The notes beneath the pieces were generated by a model. The model was not told the DNA's origin. It saw nothing but the letters and a program-made list of their open reading frames with translations, and did not search any database. A stretch of 64,000 bases of DNA from Ecdyonurus torrentis (lineage: Eukaryota; Arthropoda; Insecta; Ephemeroptera; Heptageniidae): positions 23,341,526 through 23,405,525 of the forward strand of contig OX439133.1 in assembly GCA_949318235.1 (NCBI GenBank). The letters run 5' to 3'. Positions 31,786-46,079 of the stretch are shown here, in pieces. The translations under genes and the position numbers were made by a program. Numbering within the stretch: position 1 is the first letter of the stretch; every line of letters starts with the position of its first letter.

Positions 31786-32179
31786 CACATCGATAAGACA
31801 ATGTCGTGACGAGACTATTTGTAGTAAGTGTAGCACGAGTACAAATATGGCAAAAAATAATAATAATAAAAAAATTCACTATACTTTAACATAATTTTTT
31901 GTTCTTGGATATCTATAATGCTTTACCAAGTTGTATAGTATGGGAATATGCAGAGCATCTGTATTTCATAAATGTAGAAAAGTAACTTTGCTACATGGAT
32001 AAGAAAATTATTTAATTTATGCTGCATTTAACAATTTACTATACTCTTGTAGAGCACAAATTAATGTTGCTATTTTTTTTATAACATTATAATGATAATA
32101 ATAATTCTCTATTAGGTATTAAAATGGTACAAATTGAAAAAAAAAAATATATATTTTTTTTTTTAATAATAATAATGTT

Positions 32180-32450
32180 TAGAGCTGTGGAAACCGCTAA
32201 AAATTGCGAAACCGGATAATCGTTTTTATTTTTTATCGGTTCGATTAAATCGATTAAAAACAGAACGATTCGGTTTTCGATTTTGTCGGTTTTTTCAGTC
32301 ATTATTATGATTTTGACTTTAAAATTCGGTTTACAAAATTCGATTTTTACCATCTAAAAATAAAAAATCGAATCGTAAAGGTCATTTGTTATAAAAATCG
32401 AATATTTTTTTATGATAAACCGAATAACAAAATTAAAAATCGTTTTTTTT
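32180..32450 (+). mobile_element. Decayed element end with TAGAGCTGTGG terminus
   Basis: Opens TAGAGCTGTGGAAACCG and is dense in CGATT/AATCG and CGGTTT/AAACCG strings, like subterminal repeats. A similar end in reverse is at 37380-37637. The other terminus of this copy was not found. Confidence 0.4.
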
Positions 32451-33209
32451 TTATTTATTATTGTTTACTTGGAATCCTTAGATTTGCAAATCTTTAATAC
32501 GATTTTTAAGTTTCTTTAATGATATTCAGTTTTACAGCGGTCCAAAAAAAAAATATTGAATAATAACACTTTTTTTCTTAAATTATATTTGAAACCAATT
32601 TTATATTTTGAAATAGCTCTTATGATTCACACAATATTTTATATTCCATTATTTTTAAAATAATTCTTGTTTAGTTTTTTGCAACTATATTATATTATAT
32701 GTTTTATTTAAAATGTATATCAATCAAATTAGTCACCTGTGCAAAATGAAGATCTTAAAAATGCGTATTAAACTCTGTATATATTATGGACTTATATTAG
32801 GTATAGAAAGAAAGGAAAGCCAGGCTATTGTACTTTTCATGGAGTACCGTTTAAAAAGTATTGGAGTACAGGTAGGTAAAAAAAATGAAGAAGTGGTTGG
32901 TCAGTAAAAGCACTAAAAGCTGCATGATCATAGAATGTTCTTTATACTCTTCTTCCTCTTTTTTTTTTTTTTTTTTTTTTCTTTTTCTTTACATAAGTGA
33001 AAAAAGAAATAATAATTTAATATAAAAGAAAGAAAGAAAGCAATTAAAGTTTGTTTTAAGTTTTGGAAAGAAAAATTAACAAAATCGCTCTTACTATCAA
33101 TTTATTAGCAGCAAATTAAACAAGGATGTAATATAAAGTTGCATAAAAAACATTATTACATTTTTTCTATATCGTTATCTATCTATTATAACTATATAGA
33201 ATATATATA

Positions 33210-33378
33210 ATGAATGAATGAATGAATGAATGAATGAATGAATGAATGAATGAATGAATGAATGAATGAATGAATGAATGAATGAATGAATGAATGAATG
33301 AATGAATGAATGAATGAATGAATGAATGAATGAATGAATGAATGAATGAATGAATGAATGAATGAATGAATGAATGAA
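33210..33378 (+). repeat. (GAAT)n tetranucleotide array
   Basis: About 168 bp, roughly 42 GAAT units. Confidence 0.98.
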
Positions 33379-33756
33379 AAACATATTTTCTTTCTCTCTT
33401 TCTCTCTCTCATTCATTTATTCCGTTTTTTTATTTTTCCGCGGATATTAAAGACATCATTTAAAAAATATTAGTATATAAAAATTATATGATAAAACCTA
33501 AAAATGTATTGCTTAAATTTTTGTATGAAATATATAGTTAACTATAATATTCATATTAAACTAAAATCATTTTGCAAACAGGGTATAATTTATAATATAT
33601 AATTTTTTTTTGTTTAAGAAACGTCAGGCTTACAATTGATATACGGAGGTAAAAAAAAATTATAAGGTATATAAACGGCCGTGGGGTTGAAAGGGAGTTA
33701 CATGCCCTCAGGTGTCCAGCTGGTTGTGTTTTGCGTTCTGAAGAAAGGTGCAAAAC

Positions 33757-34284
33757 TAGAGCTGTAAATTTAAACCGGTTCGAGCACCCGCCCGGGCCCA
33801 AATCTTCGGGGGCTCGTTTTTTTGAAAATGGTAAACCCGGGTTTCGAGCTTTTAGCTCGAAAACGAGCTTTTTCGAGTTGAGCTCGTAAATGACTCGTGA
33901 AAATAACGAGCTTTTGAAAATATATCAAGCTAAAGTACAATTTTTGAAGAAAGCAAAGAAAAAAATGTTTGTAATTTTTGTTTAAAATTGCATTTTTAAT
34001 ATTCTACCATGCAAAATAAGCTGTTTAAAATATTTATAAAAATTATTTTATTTTATTTATGACTTTTATCCTTCAAAAACCTTTTTTTCATAATAAAAAT
34101 CGAGCTTTTTTCTTGATAGGCTCGAAAGCTCGTTTTTAAAATTTGGCTCAAATGTCGAGCTTTCCGAGCTTTGGCTCGTTTTTCGAGTTTAAGCTCGATT
34201 TCAAGCTAAACCCGGGTTTCAAGTCAACCCGGGCTAAAAAATTTCAGCCCGGGTTAAAAATATTTCGAGTTTTTTACAGCTCTA
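33757..34284 (-). mobile_element. hAT-like non-autonomous DNA transposon, copy 2
   Basis: 528 bp with TAGAGCTGTAAA and TTTACAGCTCTA-type ends and a perfect 8-bp target duplication TGCAAAAC (33749-33756 and 34285-34292). Inverted relative to copy 1 and highly similar through its CGAGCT/AGCTCG clusters. No transposase. Confidence 0.87.
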
Positions 34285-34554
34285 TGCAAAACACATCATG
34301 GTGCAAAACATATTCCTTTTTTTTCTCTCTCTTATTTTTTTGGAGGTAGAATTTTAAAACTATGATTTTTGCTCCTCAAATTCAAATTTTTATCATTATT
34401 ACCTTTCTTTGATTAGAAATGGTATGATTTTAAACTTTTTAAAACTTTTAAACAATTGATTTTTTTTTCATAATTAAAAAAATAATACTTAACTACTAAT
34501 TGTAAGCAAATATACATAAATATATCAGTTTAAAATTTGCAGATTATATAAGAC

Positions 34555-35712
34555 TGCATTTTTTATTCTTCTTAAAATATTTTTAAATAAAGTAACCTTA
34601 ATAAATTAGCTTAATTGCCTAGAACACGAACGTTAAACTTGATAGTAAGATTTGTTAAAATACAAAAAAAATTAAATTTCTGACTTACATTTTTGTCTTA
34701 ACAAATTTTTATTTTGATATTCATGTACAGCAGTATTTTCTTCTACATATTGAATACAAAATGATGTATGCATTATTGAATTAGATTTAAGAACAACTAT
34801 TTTGCATACATGCAAAAATGGGTATTTTCCGTATTTCATACAAATTGCAGTAAAATTTAACCAATATATTTGACATCAGCATAAAATTTGCATTTCGGAA
34901 TAAATTTTCAAGATTCAATATTTTAAAATCAAGGAACGCCCCTTTTTAATAATTAATGAATTTCTAAAAAACTATACGTTGCATCAAAAACTTTTAATGA
35001 CAAGAAATGTGTAGAATTATATAATACACTATGAGTGTAAATTTCAGGCTATTTGAAATGTTATTGACAATTTGCCAACGCTTTGAAAAGTTTTAAACAG
35101 AGAAATTTTAAAAGTGCAATGTTTTTATTATGATGTTTTTTTACTTCACTTTTAAAATTTCTCTGTTTGAAAACTTTCAAAGCGTTGGCAAATTGTCAAA
35201 AACATTTTAAATGGCCTAAAATTTATACACAGATTGTATTATATAATTCTACACATTTCTTGTCATTAAAAGTTTTTGATGCAACGTATAGTTTTTTAGA
35301 AATTCATCAATTATTAAAAAGGGGCGTTCCTCGATTTTAAAAATTTAAATCATAAAAAATTATTCCTAAATGCAAATTTTATGCTGATGTCAAATATATT
35401 GGTTAAATTTTACTGCAATTCGTATGAAACACGGAAAATACCTATTTTTGCATGTATGCAAAATAGTCGTTCTTAAATCTAATTTAATAATGCATACATC
35501 ATTTTGTATTCAATATGTAGTAGAACATACTGCTGTACATGAATATCAAAATAAAAATTTGTTGAGACTAAAATGTAAGTCAGAAATTCATTTTTTATTG
35601 TGTTTGAAGAAATCTTACTATCAAATTTAATGATCATATTCTAGGCAAGCTAATTTATTTAGGTAATCTCGTTTTGAGAGTATTCTAAAGAACATAAAAA
35701 ATGCATTCTTTA
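34555..35712. mobile_element. Long foldback (hairpin) element, about 1.15 kb
   Basis: Two arms of roughly 540-570 bp in inverted orientation meet near 35131 with a loop of about 25 bases. Matching landmarks include GGAACGCCCCTTTTTAATAA against TTATTAAAAAGGGGCGTTCC, TGCATACATGCAAAAATGG against its complement, and CAACGCTTTGAAAAG against CTTTCAAAGCGTTGGC. The arms differ at scattered positions and small gaps. No coding sequence. A separate MITE (35713-35863) sits in the outer part of the right arm. Transcription across it would give long double-stranded RNA. Confidence 0.85.
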
Positions 35713-35863
35713 GGCCCGCGCAGCCGTCTTATTTTATTTAATATTAAATTAATTTAAGAAAATAGGTCACTGTGATTGGCGGAGAGTCGACTCTCAGCCA
35801 ATCACAGCGACTTATTATTTTAATTAATTTAATATTAAATAAAATAAAACGGCTGCGCGGGCC
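35713..35863. mobile_element. 151-bp foldback MITE with GGCCCGCGCAGCCG ends
   Basis: Inverted arms of about 65 bp begin GGCCCGCGCAGCCGT at the left and end ACGGCTGCGCGGGCC at the right, through TTATTTTATTTAATATTAAA and TGATTGGC. Sequence on its outer side (TATATGCAAATTGT) continues the match to the left arm of the large hairpin, so it inserted into that hairpin. Confidence 0.8.
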
Positions 35864-36546
35864 TTTTATATGCAAATTGTAAAAACATATTTTGTATATA
35901 AACAGTATTTTATTACGATTCTTTTACGTAACAGAAGAATAAAATAAAATGGTATTTTAAAGTGTTAGAATATTATATTGTTTTTTCCCTCTCTACCTTC
36001 TCCCCAATACCTCATATACCTGATGCATTCTTTCAGAGATTGTCAATGTAAAAGTAGATGCAGTATTGTACACTACCTCTACTCATACATTTGCGTTTTA
36101 TTTTAGGTGAGGGATCATTTGCGACCCTCATTACTTTATGCATAAATTAATATTGAGCACCCAAAGAAACAATTACAGTGAATTATAATTACCACAGTTG
36201 TTTTCTTAATGAAAATACAAATATATATCTTTTTTTATCGTCGTTCTAGCTTAATTTTAAATATTTAATAAAAATAATTGTGAATTATTTTGCTTGTCTT
36301 TTTTCTTGTTGAAAAAGACGCTATAGAACGACAAAAAATAAAGGTGTATGCGTGTATTAAAAAAAGAAAAAAAAACTGCATGCATTTTTAATCATTTTAA
36401 CTTTTCCTACTAATTGAAGATATTAAAGCTTTCAGTCGTATGATCAGATAATCATTAATCATACGCTTTTTCAGCTTTTTGTTTGCTAAAATAAGTTTTC
36501 ATTTGCACCCACCGATACAAAATCAAAATACCAAGTTACTTTTTAT

Positions 36547-36581
<35 letters not shown>

Positions 36582-37056
36582 TGATACGCTTATATATAGT
36601 TTTTAAGTTAAATATTATAGTACATATATAATAATATAAATGCAAAATTAATAATAAATTTAGAAAAACATTGAAAAATAATGTATTATTAAAATAGCAA
36701 TAAATTAGGGTCCTTTAAAATCAAATTATAATATACTTAAAACAAAATCTTCAGAATCTATTTACCGTATAGTTGTGAAAATAATAGACGGGTTAGTTGA
36801 CACCCGAGGGATCGTCAATGGTATAAAGAACAGAGAAAAAAATAAACATCAGGTATATGTCCAGAATCTTGTCAAAATATTTTTGCACCTGCAGTCTTGC
36901 ACTGCCCGATAAGAGGAGTCTAAATCTAAAGTCAACTTCCATAAAAAAATTGTCATTGAGCGAACAAACATGATAATTGATAAGTGATAACTAAGATTTT
37001 AAAATTTGTATGGGAAAATATAAGCTGCGTGTTAATAAATTAAAATATGAATGAAA

Positions 37057-37306
<250 letters not shown>

Positions 37307-37379
37307 CATATATATACACACATACACTCACACAATAACTTAATATTGTTAAATTATTGAGCTAAAATAACTTTGAATC

Positions 37380-37637
37380 CTTGATTTTTTCTAAAAAAAA
37401 TTATCGATTTTTTAATGGGTATTTAAAAAAAAAAATCGAATTATTTTGACGGTTTTTATATATAAGAAATAATATTAATCGATTTTTTTTAAATTAAGGT
37501 TTTTGCGAATTTAAAATCGTTAATATGCAATTCGATTTTTAATTTTCGATTTTCGGTTTTATGCAATAACTCGAAACCGATTTTCTTATTTCATGAAACC
37601 GTTTTTCAAATTAAACCGGATTAAATCCACAGCTCTA
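37380..37637 (-). mobile_element. Decayed element end with TAGAGCTGTGG terminus
   Basis: Ends ATCCACAGCTCTA and is dense in ATCGATTTT, AAACCG and TTCGATTTT strings, mirroring 32180-32450. The flanks do not form a shared 8-bp duplication with that end. Confidence 0.4.
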
Positions 37638-37659
37638 AACTAAATATACTTCACATTTT

Positions 37660-37765
37660 AATGTTATACCCAATTGGGGTATGAAAAAGGCAAAAATACA
37701 AAGTGGTCTCACACCACACCATATATGATCAGTATGATCACTGATCAGAAGTACAGTGATTTGTG
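37660..37765 (-). mobile_element. Possible 3' end of a non-LTR retroelement, copy 2
   Basis: Its complement reads GTGTGAGACCAC, GCCTTTTTCATACCCCAATT and GGGTATAACATT, which resembles 8770-8935. Very short and diverged. Confidence 0.3.
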
Positions 37766-37864
37766 ATTTGTTAAACCATAAAAACATAACATTAAGCTGA
37801 AAATCTTAGCCATTATGCTATTGTATTTATAGTATCGTCACTATAATATAAATATATTATGAAG

Positions 37865-38165
37865 TTATAGGGTGTGTACGCATGACGTCATTCTGAGTGC
37901 TTTTCGATGCTCTTCTTGAGCAATGAATAACATTGCCCAGCATAGGACAAACGTAGTTTTTGGCTATTTTCTTTGGAAAATTAGCTAATTTTGGTCATTA
38001 TTATTTTTCTTGCATACTTGAGGTACTAATTCAACCTGTTAACAGCATCAATGCTCTCAAAAATATTGCTAAGTATTTTTAAACTGGCAAAATGTGCCAT
38101 TTTCGGCCAATGTTATTTAGTACTCACTTATGACGTTGACTTTAACACGAATAAAACCACCCTAT
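37865..38165 (+). mobile_element. MITE family A, copy 8
   Basis: Starts TTATAGGGTGTGTACGCATG with TGACGTCA intact and ends AACCACCCTATT. All internal blocks are present. Confidence 0.78.
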
Positions 38166-38591
38166 TCATATATATACAAATGTTATTGCATTGAGCTAGC
38201 ATAATTATTAACGTATTATTACGTATTTATTACGGTATCTATTATAATCGTTGTATGTTGATGTTTTATTTATTTATTCATGTATAGCAAATTTATATGG
38301 TAATTTTATAGCATGTATAAAATATGTTTGAAAATTATGTTATACATATTGATCCAATTAAAATAATAATGTTTTATGTATAAAATTGTGTTCTATACTG
38401 TTGTGGTCAAGGTTTTGTATGATATAGTTTAGTAGGCTCTATTAATATTAATAATGAAGGGTTTTTATTAAAGGCCAAAAAAGGTACTTACATGGGACTC
38501 TGACTTATTTTAAACAAAATGCAATAGTCAGAGTATTTCATTATTGTATCTAAATGTTATATACATAATTAACAAAGAAAAATTATTGTAA

Positions 38592-38902
38592 TAAAGGCTG
38601 CATGCGGATGACGTCATATTTAATGCGCTTGGAGGCCATACAGCAGTAGTGCATAACATTGCTCAGCATAGGACAAACTTCATTTAAGACAATTTTCTTT
38701 AGGAAATCGGTTAATTTTTTGTTAATGTTATTTTTCTCACACACTTGAGATACTAATTCAACATATTTACAGCATCAATGCTCTCCAAAATGTGGTATAA
38801 TGTTTTTAAACTGGGAAAATTGTTTTTTTCCTATACCACTTATGTTATTGAGTTATCCAACATGGCGTCAACTTTAACATGAATGCATAGACCCTATATA
38901 TT
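38592..38902 (+). mobile_element. MITE family A, copy 9
   Basis: Starts AAAGGCTGCATGCGGATG with TGACGTCA intact and ends AACATGAATGCATAGACCCT. Only 430 bp from copy 8 and in the same direction. Confidence 0.78.
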
Positions 38903-39793
38903 TTGAAATTAATTTTTAATACATAATATAATTATTGAGAGAAATGAGTACAATCATTATATTATTGATATCACATTTATATAATTTATAACATATTTAT
39001 CATTTCTTATCACTTATAGCAGTTATAGCACATTTATATATTATTTATAAAGGGTTTATATCACTTGTAACACGTAAAAAAGTAACTACAAAATTCCTAT
39101 TTTTAGTCTTCTTTTTTTTTAATAATAAATTTGTTCGATATTTACAACGTTTTTTCAGAAATAAAGAGCTAACTTTTTACGGCTGAAGAAATTATGTTAA
39201 TACTAACAATTTACTGTTTAAACTTTTTTCAACCAAGTTATTAGTTTGTACGGAAGATTTACATCTATGTAATTGGATAATTTGTTTAATTTATGTTTTC
39301 CTTGTAGGTAATTAATAATTTTATCATCATTAATATATATTATACAATTTTTATATATGTTTTATTAATAAGAAAATAAGGTAAAATTTATTAAAGTTTA
39401 TCTTTTTTTTTTTTTTTTTTTTGCATGCACAAATTAAACAATACTATTTTATTTCTGTCTGTGCAAGAATTTTAAAACTAAAAAAAAAAAAAAAAAAAAA
39501 AAAAATCAAAAAATCAGATTATTATTGGTTTTATTAGACAAAAATATACAAAATAGGATTATCACAATTCACAAATTTTTAAAATCAGGAAAACATAATT
39601 TTCACAATTTGTTCAGTTATATACATGGAAGTTGTTAGTATATAAACGTTATGTTATTTCTACAGCGGAAAACAGTTAGCTCTTCACATCTTAAAAAACT
39701 TTGTATAATTAGAAATTAATTCTAAATAAAAACGTTTATAACATTTAAATCACTTTTTACCGTGAGTTCTAGTGCGCTACACAGTAGATGGTA

Positions 39794-39978
39794 CAGTAGT
39801 CCATCTCCTATAGCGGGAATGTCAGATCGAATGCGCTCCATAATTCCGACTGGGTGAAGGTGGCAGAACTAGAAGCCGTAATTTGAAGTAATGTTACGTG
39901 TAGTTCTGACAACTTCACCCAGTCGAAATTATGACGCACATTCGATCTGACATTCCCGCTATAGGAGATGGACTACTG
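39794..39978. mobile_element. 185-bp foldback MITE at a TA site (mariner-like)
   Basis: Bounded by CAGTAGTCCATCTCC and GGAGATGGACTACTG with TA on each side (39792-39793 and 39979-39980). The arms run about 85 bp, through GGGAATGTCAGATCGAATG. A TA duplication and long inverted repeats suit a Tc1/mariner derivative. Confidence 0.8.
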
Positions 39979-40610
39979 TATAATTTACTGTGAGTGCGCT
40001 ATGATTTTGAGCGTCCCCAATTTTTTTTTTCTTTCTAAAAAACATTTAAAATGTAAGATTCTAGAACTCAAAAAGTCATGCCAAACTTCCTCTTTGTTAT
40101 TTTTCCCTACAAATAATAATAAACAGCAGTTAAAAAAAAAAAAAAAAAAAAGTTTCTTTACTGTATTACCGCCTTAAAACATTTCTCCGGTAAATTTCAA
40201 ATCCCCCGCGGGTTCCAAACTCACCCCTAAGTTAATTCCAGACATGACCGCTAGATGTCACTAGTGCGCGGTGAACCTTGACATTGAAAGCTATAGGGGT
40301 GCATGTCAATGTGAGAGAGAGAGGGGAGAGAAATCAATATTTGTACTTAGGGGGGCGTGGCCGTAATAACATCATACTTTGGTATTCCGAGTGCGAGAAT
40401 GTTCCCTATAGGTTATGACTCATCATTATTACTCATGCATCTATACCTCCCCTAGTATAGTTTTATTATTTAATGTACAAATTGCATTGCAACTTTTTTT
40501 TATTGTTGCAAACACTCCAGAGAAATAGGAGTTGAAAAGTACATACACACTTTTATAAAGTTTAAGTATCTTAGGTAAAAGTTTTTAACTTTTTTTTTTT
40601 TTTTTTTTTT

Positions 40611-40760
40611 TTTTAATAACATTTGTGACGTCACACGCGTTAAAACCTAATGAGAAAAATGTAAAAACCAAATTTGAGGTTCATCGTGATTCTATTACAC
40701 CTGTGACGTCATATATGTTTTTATCGTTGGAATATTGACGTCTAATATTATAAATGTCAT
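40611..40760. mobile_element. MITE family C, partial copy
   Basis: Contains TTTGTGACGTCACACGCGTT and CTGTGACGTCATA..TTTTTATCGTTGGA in the same order as family C, without clear ends. Confidence 0.45.
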
Positions 40761-41394
40761 AATGTTATAATGTCATAAATTTTATTTCTAAAATATTTTA
40801 AATATTGTGAAAATGTGTTCAAGATTATAAATTTAGCAAGGCTTAAGTCTTTAAGAGATCTAATGCAAATCGTAAATTTCAACTTTTTACTGTCAAATTT
40901 AAACAAAGAAAAAAAAAGACTACGTAATAATTGTATTTTACCTTTTTGATATGGCAAATGCCAAATAATGGTTGTGTTGGCTTTAAATATTAATTATCAG
41001 TGAAGAACATTATAGCTAGCCAATCACATGTATTTGTATTATACGCAAACATTGTTCAGACTTTTTTTTTTATATAGTTTAATATTAGTTCACTTTGACT
41101 TTTTTTTTTCTTTCTTTAAATTTTTTTAGAAAGTATTTATTTTGATTATTATTTCTTTTAAAATAAATGCAGAATTTTATGCAAAGTTACTTTCTAATAT
41201 TAAAAAAAAAAATAAAAAAAAAAAAAAAGTTGACTGCCGCAGGTACAACATAATAAAGTAGTAGACTTCCAGCAACAAAACCAAAATATTACGATTGTAC
41301 AAGTAAACAACTTTATGGTGCTTCAAAATTTGTGCCTATATTTTTTTCGTGCGTTGCGTGAAAACGGCTAGAGACGCTTTATAGTTTTACTTAA

Positions 41395-41945
41395 AAAAAC
41401 TAATTTTTTTAATTTATGCTACATTTATGCCGTATAGCATAGAATGAAGCATAATTGAAAATATTTTTTCAACTTACAACATACTATTTATGCTATATGT
41501 ATCGTAGTTATTATGCAATATAGCATAAATTATGCTGTACTAAACAAACTTATTCTTTAAAGCATATTATTAAAGTCATAGACCACATAAAACAACATGT
41601 GCTTTTTAATGAATAACCACGAAATGGGATCTTCAAAACTGTTGACAATTTTTACTAGAATGTTAATGTAGCCTAAGGGTCTTTAATGTAGCCCCACGAG
41701 AGAGCGTGAAAAAACTGTAAAGTATGCAATTTGCGTGCAAATTCATGTTTATGACGTCAGATACATGCAAAAATTAGTATGAAAATGTTGTGCGGGTTGC
41801 ATAAATTGAATTTTCTGATCACTGCTACGGAGCTACAGTTGGGTTTTGAGACAAACTAATGTTATTTTTATTTATGTTAGTCCCATCAAGTGTTTTGTGA
41901 TATAAATGCTTATGTTTTTCTCTGGTCTATTTCTTGAAGTATTTA
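41395..41945 (+). mobile_element. Family F piece followed by MITE family D, copy 3
   Basis: 41395-41570 has the family F strings (AATTTATGCTACATTTATGC, ATAGCATAAATTATGCTGTA). 41571-41940 is a family D copy with ends ATTAAAGTCATAGACCAC and TGGTCTATTTCTTGAAGT and a TGACGTCA at about 41754. Confidence 0.55.
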
Positions 41946-42166
41946 TATTTTTAATAAAAATTCAGCTAAAAATTATATTTTTAAAAAATTTCTATGCAAA
42001 TTGTAATAGAAAAAAAAAAGTAAAACAAAATGTAAACTCTATAGTAAAACGTATTAATTATTTAAATTTAAAACTATTGACTTAAACTTTTAATCTAAAT
42101 GTTAATAAAAAGACTCAAACAGGTATAATATTTTAATAACTATACTTGAAATTTTATTATACTTAA

Positions 42167-43789
42167 GAGGCCGTTTTACTCTCTATACGCTGCCTGCTTG
42201 CTGCCCATTCAAATCAATGTAATCGTACTTCCAAGATTTCTCCGCAACTAATACACCTAGAGATGCCAAAATTTTAACACATTATTACAAATATATTATC
42301 TAGACCTTCACTGAGCCGATTTTCGATATCTTTTTTTGTTCTGTTTTTAATTAATTAAAAAGTTGCTATTGGGTTTATAAAAAAAGCGCTCTTTGAATGC
42401 CTTCGTTTTTTTAATAGCTTTTCAATGGTTTAAATATAATTTATATCCGATGCTTAATTAATTAATTAAATTGGAATTACGATGTTATATTTATTGTACT
42501 AGGGAAATGCGCCACTGTGGACACTTATAGAAGTATGTTCTATTTTGCTTTTAGTCGAGTATTTTTCAATATTTTCTATCATCACGATATATACTTTTAT
42601 TATTGCTAAGAAAGTGTACGAGGTCAGCTTAGTAAACTCCCAAAACAGCGGATGTTATGTAAAATATTATCTCGTCTAATATCAGAGTAGTTTATAGGTG
42701 AATGAGAAAAAAAAATGACTATGCGAGTTGCTGGCTAGACATAATCAAGCTAACATTCAATAATCTGTATAATGTTGGGACCTTATAAAATTATTAAAAA
42801 TGTCATGATTGCGATTTAGTTATGGTCATCGCAGGTCAAGCATTGCTTTCATCTTAAAGAAAATATATTTAAAGTTATTTACCCCATAATTAGAAGAAAA
42901 AAAAAATGAAGAAGAGAAGTAAGAAAAAAAATTTTGATCAAAAGGATTAAGATTGTGGTAACTACAGGCTTATTAATTAATATTGAACTATCATATTATA
43001 ATTAAATAAAACAATTTTTGAAAAAAAGAAGGGGGAAAAAAAAGCTTAAAAAAATACACACGATATTTTTAGATTTATATACGTGCAATATATATAATGA
43101 TAAAAAAATAAAATTATAAAAGAACAATATTATACTAAAACAACAATTTGGAAGAAAATAAATTGATATTATCGGCACACTAAGAAAATGGATATATTAT
43201 TAATAAATTAAAATATTTGGACAATATCACTTATTTTTATTTTAATGCAAATATATTATATTGCTTGCAAATAATTTATATAATTATACAAAACATAAAT
43301 CGGGCAATTTATTTTCATCTTCAAATTTGTGTTTTCGTTTATATAATATTATTACTTACTATTTATATTGTATCATTTGCACGTAGACTTTTAAAAGTTA
43401 ATATATTTTTATTGTAATATGCATTATCATATTTGCATGGAAGAAGCAAATTGCATATTTCTATGATTTTATTTTTTCCTTTTACAATATTATACAAAAA
43501 ATAAATAAATGCGTTATATTATAATATTATAAGAATGTTTGCTGTCTATAGATTCAATATTATGTAAAAAAAATACTCTCTTCGTTCTTTGCAAGGCTCG
43601 AGCTTGATTTGAAACCTGTTATCACTGCCTTACATACCAATCTATTGTATTCGTTTCCTGTGATTATTGGTCACTCTGATGACGTATGACCACTCGATTT
43701 CAGTCATTTAAGTTTCCTGCCTTATCTTAGATTTTGATCTTTTAGACAGTTTGTTTACATTTATATTTTCCAGAGAGTAAAACGGCCTC
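42167..43789. mobile_element. 1.6-kb element with 18-bp terminal inverted repeats
   Basis: GAGGCCGTTTTACTCTCT at 42167-42184 is repeated as its exact complement at 43772-43789. The interior is AT-rich and has no reading frame above about 66 codons, so no transposase. No clear target duplication in the flanks. It could be a non-autonomous DNA transposon. Confidence 0.6.
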
Positions 43790-44595
43790 CCAGATAAAAA
43801 TTATAAACATTAAAGTTTAAATTATATCACGCTATATTATGTTGCTATTATAGTCATGCAATATTTGGTGTTTTATCTAGGAAACTTGTTGGGATAAATA
43901 AAGCAACAATTTTATACATGTTCACTCTTTTAACAGCTGAGTTTCAAGGTAAATTTGTACGTACGAATGAAGTTTATTATTTTTTATATCGTTTTTGAAA
44001 GCTGAAAATGAGTAAAATAATTAAAAAAACAAAGTATCGAAAATATTTGACAAACCCAATCAATTTGTCAGTAATTTTCAACGTATATTTTTGCGATGAA
44101 ATTTAATAAATTGTTATGTAGTTTTTTTTAAGGCTAAATAATGAAGTGGTATTATACTAGAAAACCTGTGTATCGAAAAAATTTGACAAACGGATACAAA
44201 TAGTCAATATTTCAGTAATTTTCAACGTAAACTTTTGCGTATGAATATAAATGAAATTTACTAACTTTTACATAGTTTTTTTAAGGCGTATATAAAATGA
44301 AGTAAACTAGAAAACTATCAGTGTGTTGAAAAAACAGAGGGATACTAATCCATTTTTCTTTTAGTAATTTTTTTTTTGACGTAAATGTAATGGTTATATT
44401 ATTTTTATTTATTAAGAAAAATAAAATTGAAAACTTTTCTTCGATAAAAACAATCTAAGATTTATAGTTTGTTTTTATCATAGAAAAAACTAGTTTGAAA
44501 ATTATCTATAACAGGAAACAAACAAAAATGTACGTACAGCTATGTTTACTACCATTAAATATATATTAAAATCTCATTTGCCTATGTAGGCTAAA

Positions 44596-44950
<355 letters not shown>

Positions 44951-46001
44951 CCCTTCAATCTACAGCAAGATAAAGCATAAAAATTCACTTAAAAAACAAA
45001 GAATAATGAAATTCTTTTGAACTTCCTTATTATAAAGTCAATAATTCTGAAAATATATTTTCCAATCAATATTTGATCAATAATTAATATCCTACTATCT
45101 TCAGAGGGAAATTAGCTTTTCTAGCAATTTTCTTTACACAGAAAGTTAATGGAAACCAAATTAACTTACGAAAAAAAAAAGTAATGAAATAAAAAAAGTA
45201 TTTTAAATAAAAATTGCATAAAAAATTATAAGAAAAAGAGATGCAAAAACTGAAATGATAAAGCGATTCTTAGAAGAAAAAAAAAACGACAATTTTTTCC
45301 TTTTCCTTTTGAATAATATAATTTTCAATGAGGTACTAAAATAAAGCAAAATCGCGTATTGTAATTAAGTTAACTTTTATTTTAAAAATAAAATAAAATA
45401 TCAGTGCTCCGAAAAAATTCTGAAAACTAAAACTCACCAAATTTATTTATTATAATTTTTAAATAAAATTTAATAATTTAAACCTTTGTTATTTTAGTAC
45501 TTGAGATGAAAATGTAATAATCTATTAAAATAGTAGACAAAAAGTGTTGTTTTTAAATAAAAATCAGGGCATTAAAAGCACGTAACCTTATTTTACAGGT
45601 GCTATGGAAGAAAATGAAAAAGAAAAAAAAATTGATAAATTATTTTGAAGATTGTTACTTCATTACGCTTTGGCAGATTATTTTGATCCCAATTTAAAAT
45701 AAAAAATAATAAAACTGCGTGTACAAATTTTTGAATGAAAATGTAACTATTAATGAAATTTCATGTTACAAAATCTAATATGACCTTTCTGTGTTATAAA
45801 TATAAAAAATATAAAAGAAAAAAAATCTCTCTTCATTTTTCCACTTCAAAAATATGAAGAAGAAGAATAAAACTAGTATGTATAAGGTTCAAGTACGTTG
45901 GCTGTACATAAAAAATACATGAGAATCTTATTATGTGCACAGAAACAAAGGAGGTTTGAATAATAAGCGATAAAGATCATCTGTACAAGTGCGGTACTTA
46001 G

Positions 46002-46002
<1 letters not shown>

Positions 46003-46078
<76 letters not shown>
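46003..46078. repeat. (GA)n microsatellite
   Basis: About 76 bp of pure GA. Confidence 0.96.
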
Positions 46079-46079
<1 letters not shown>

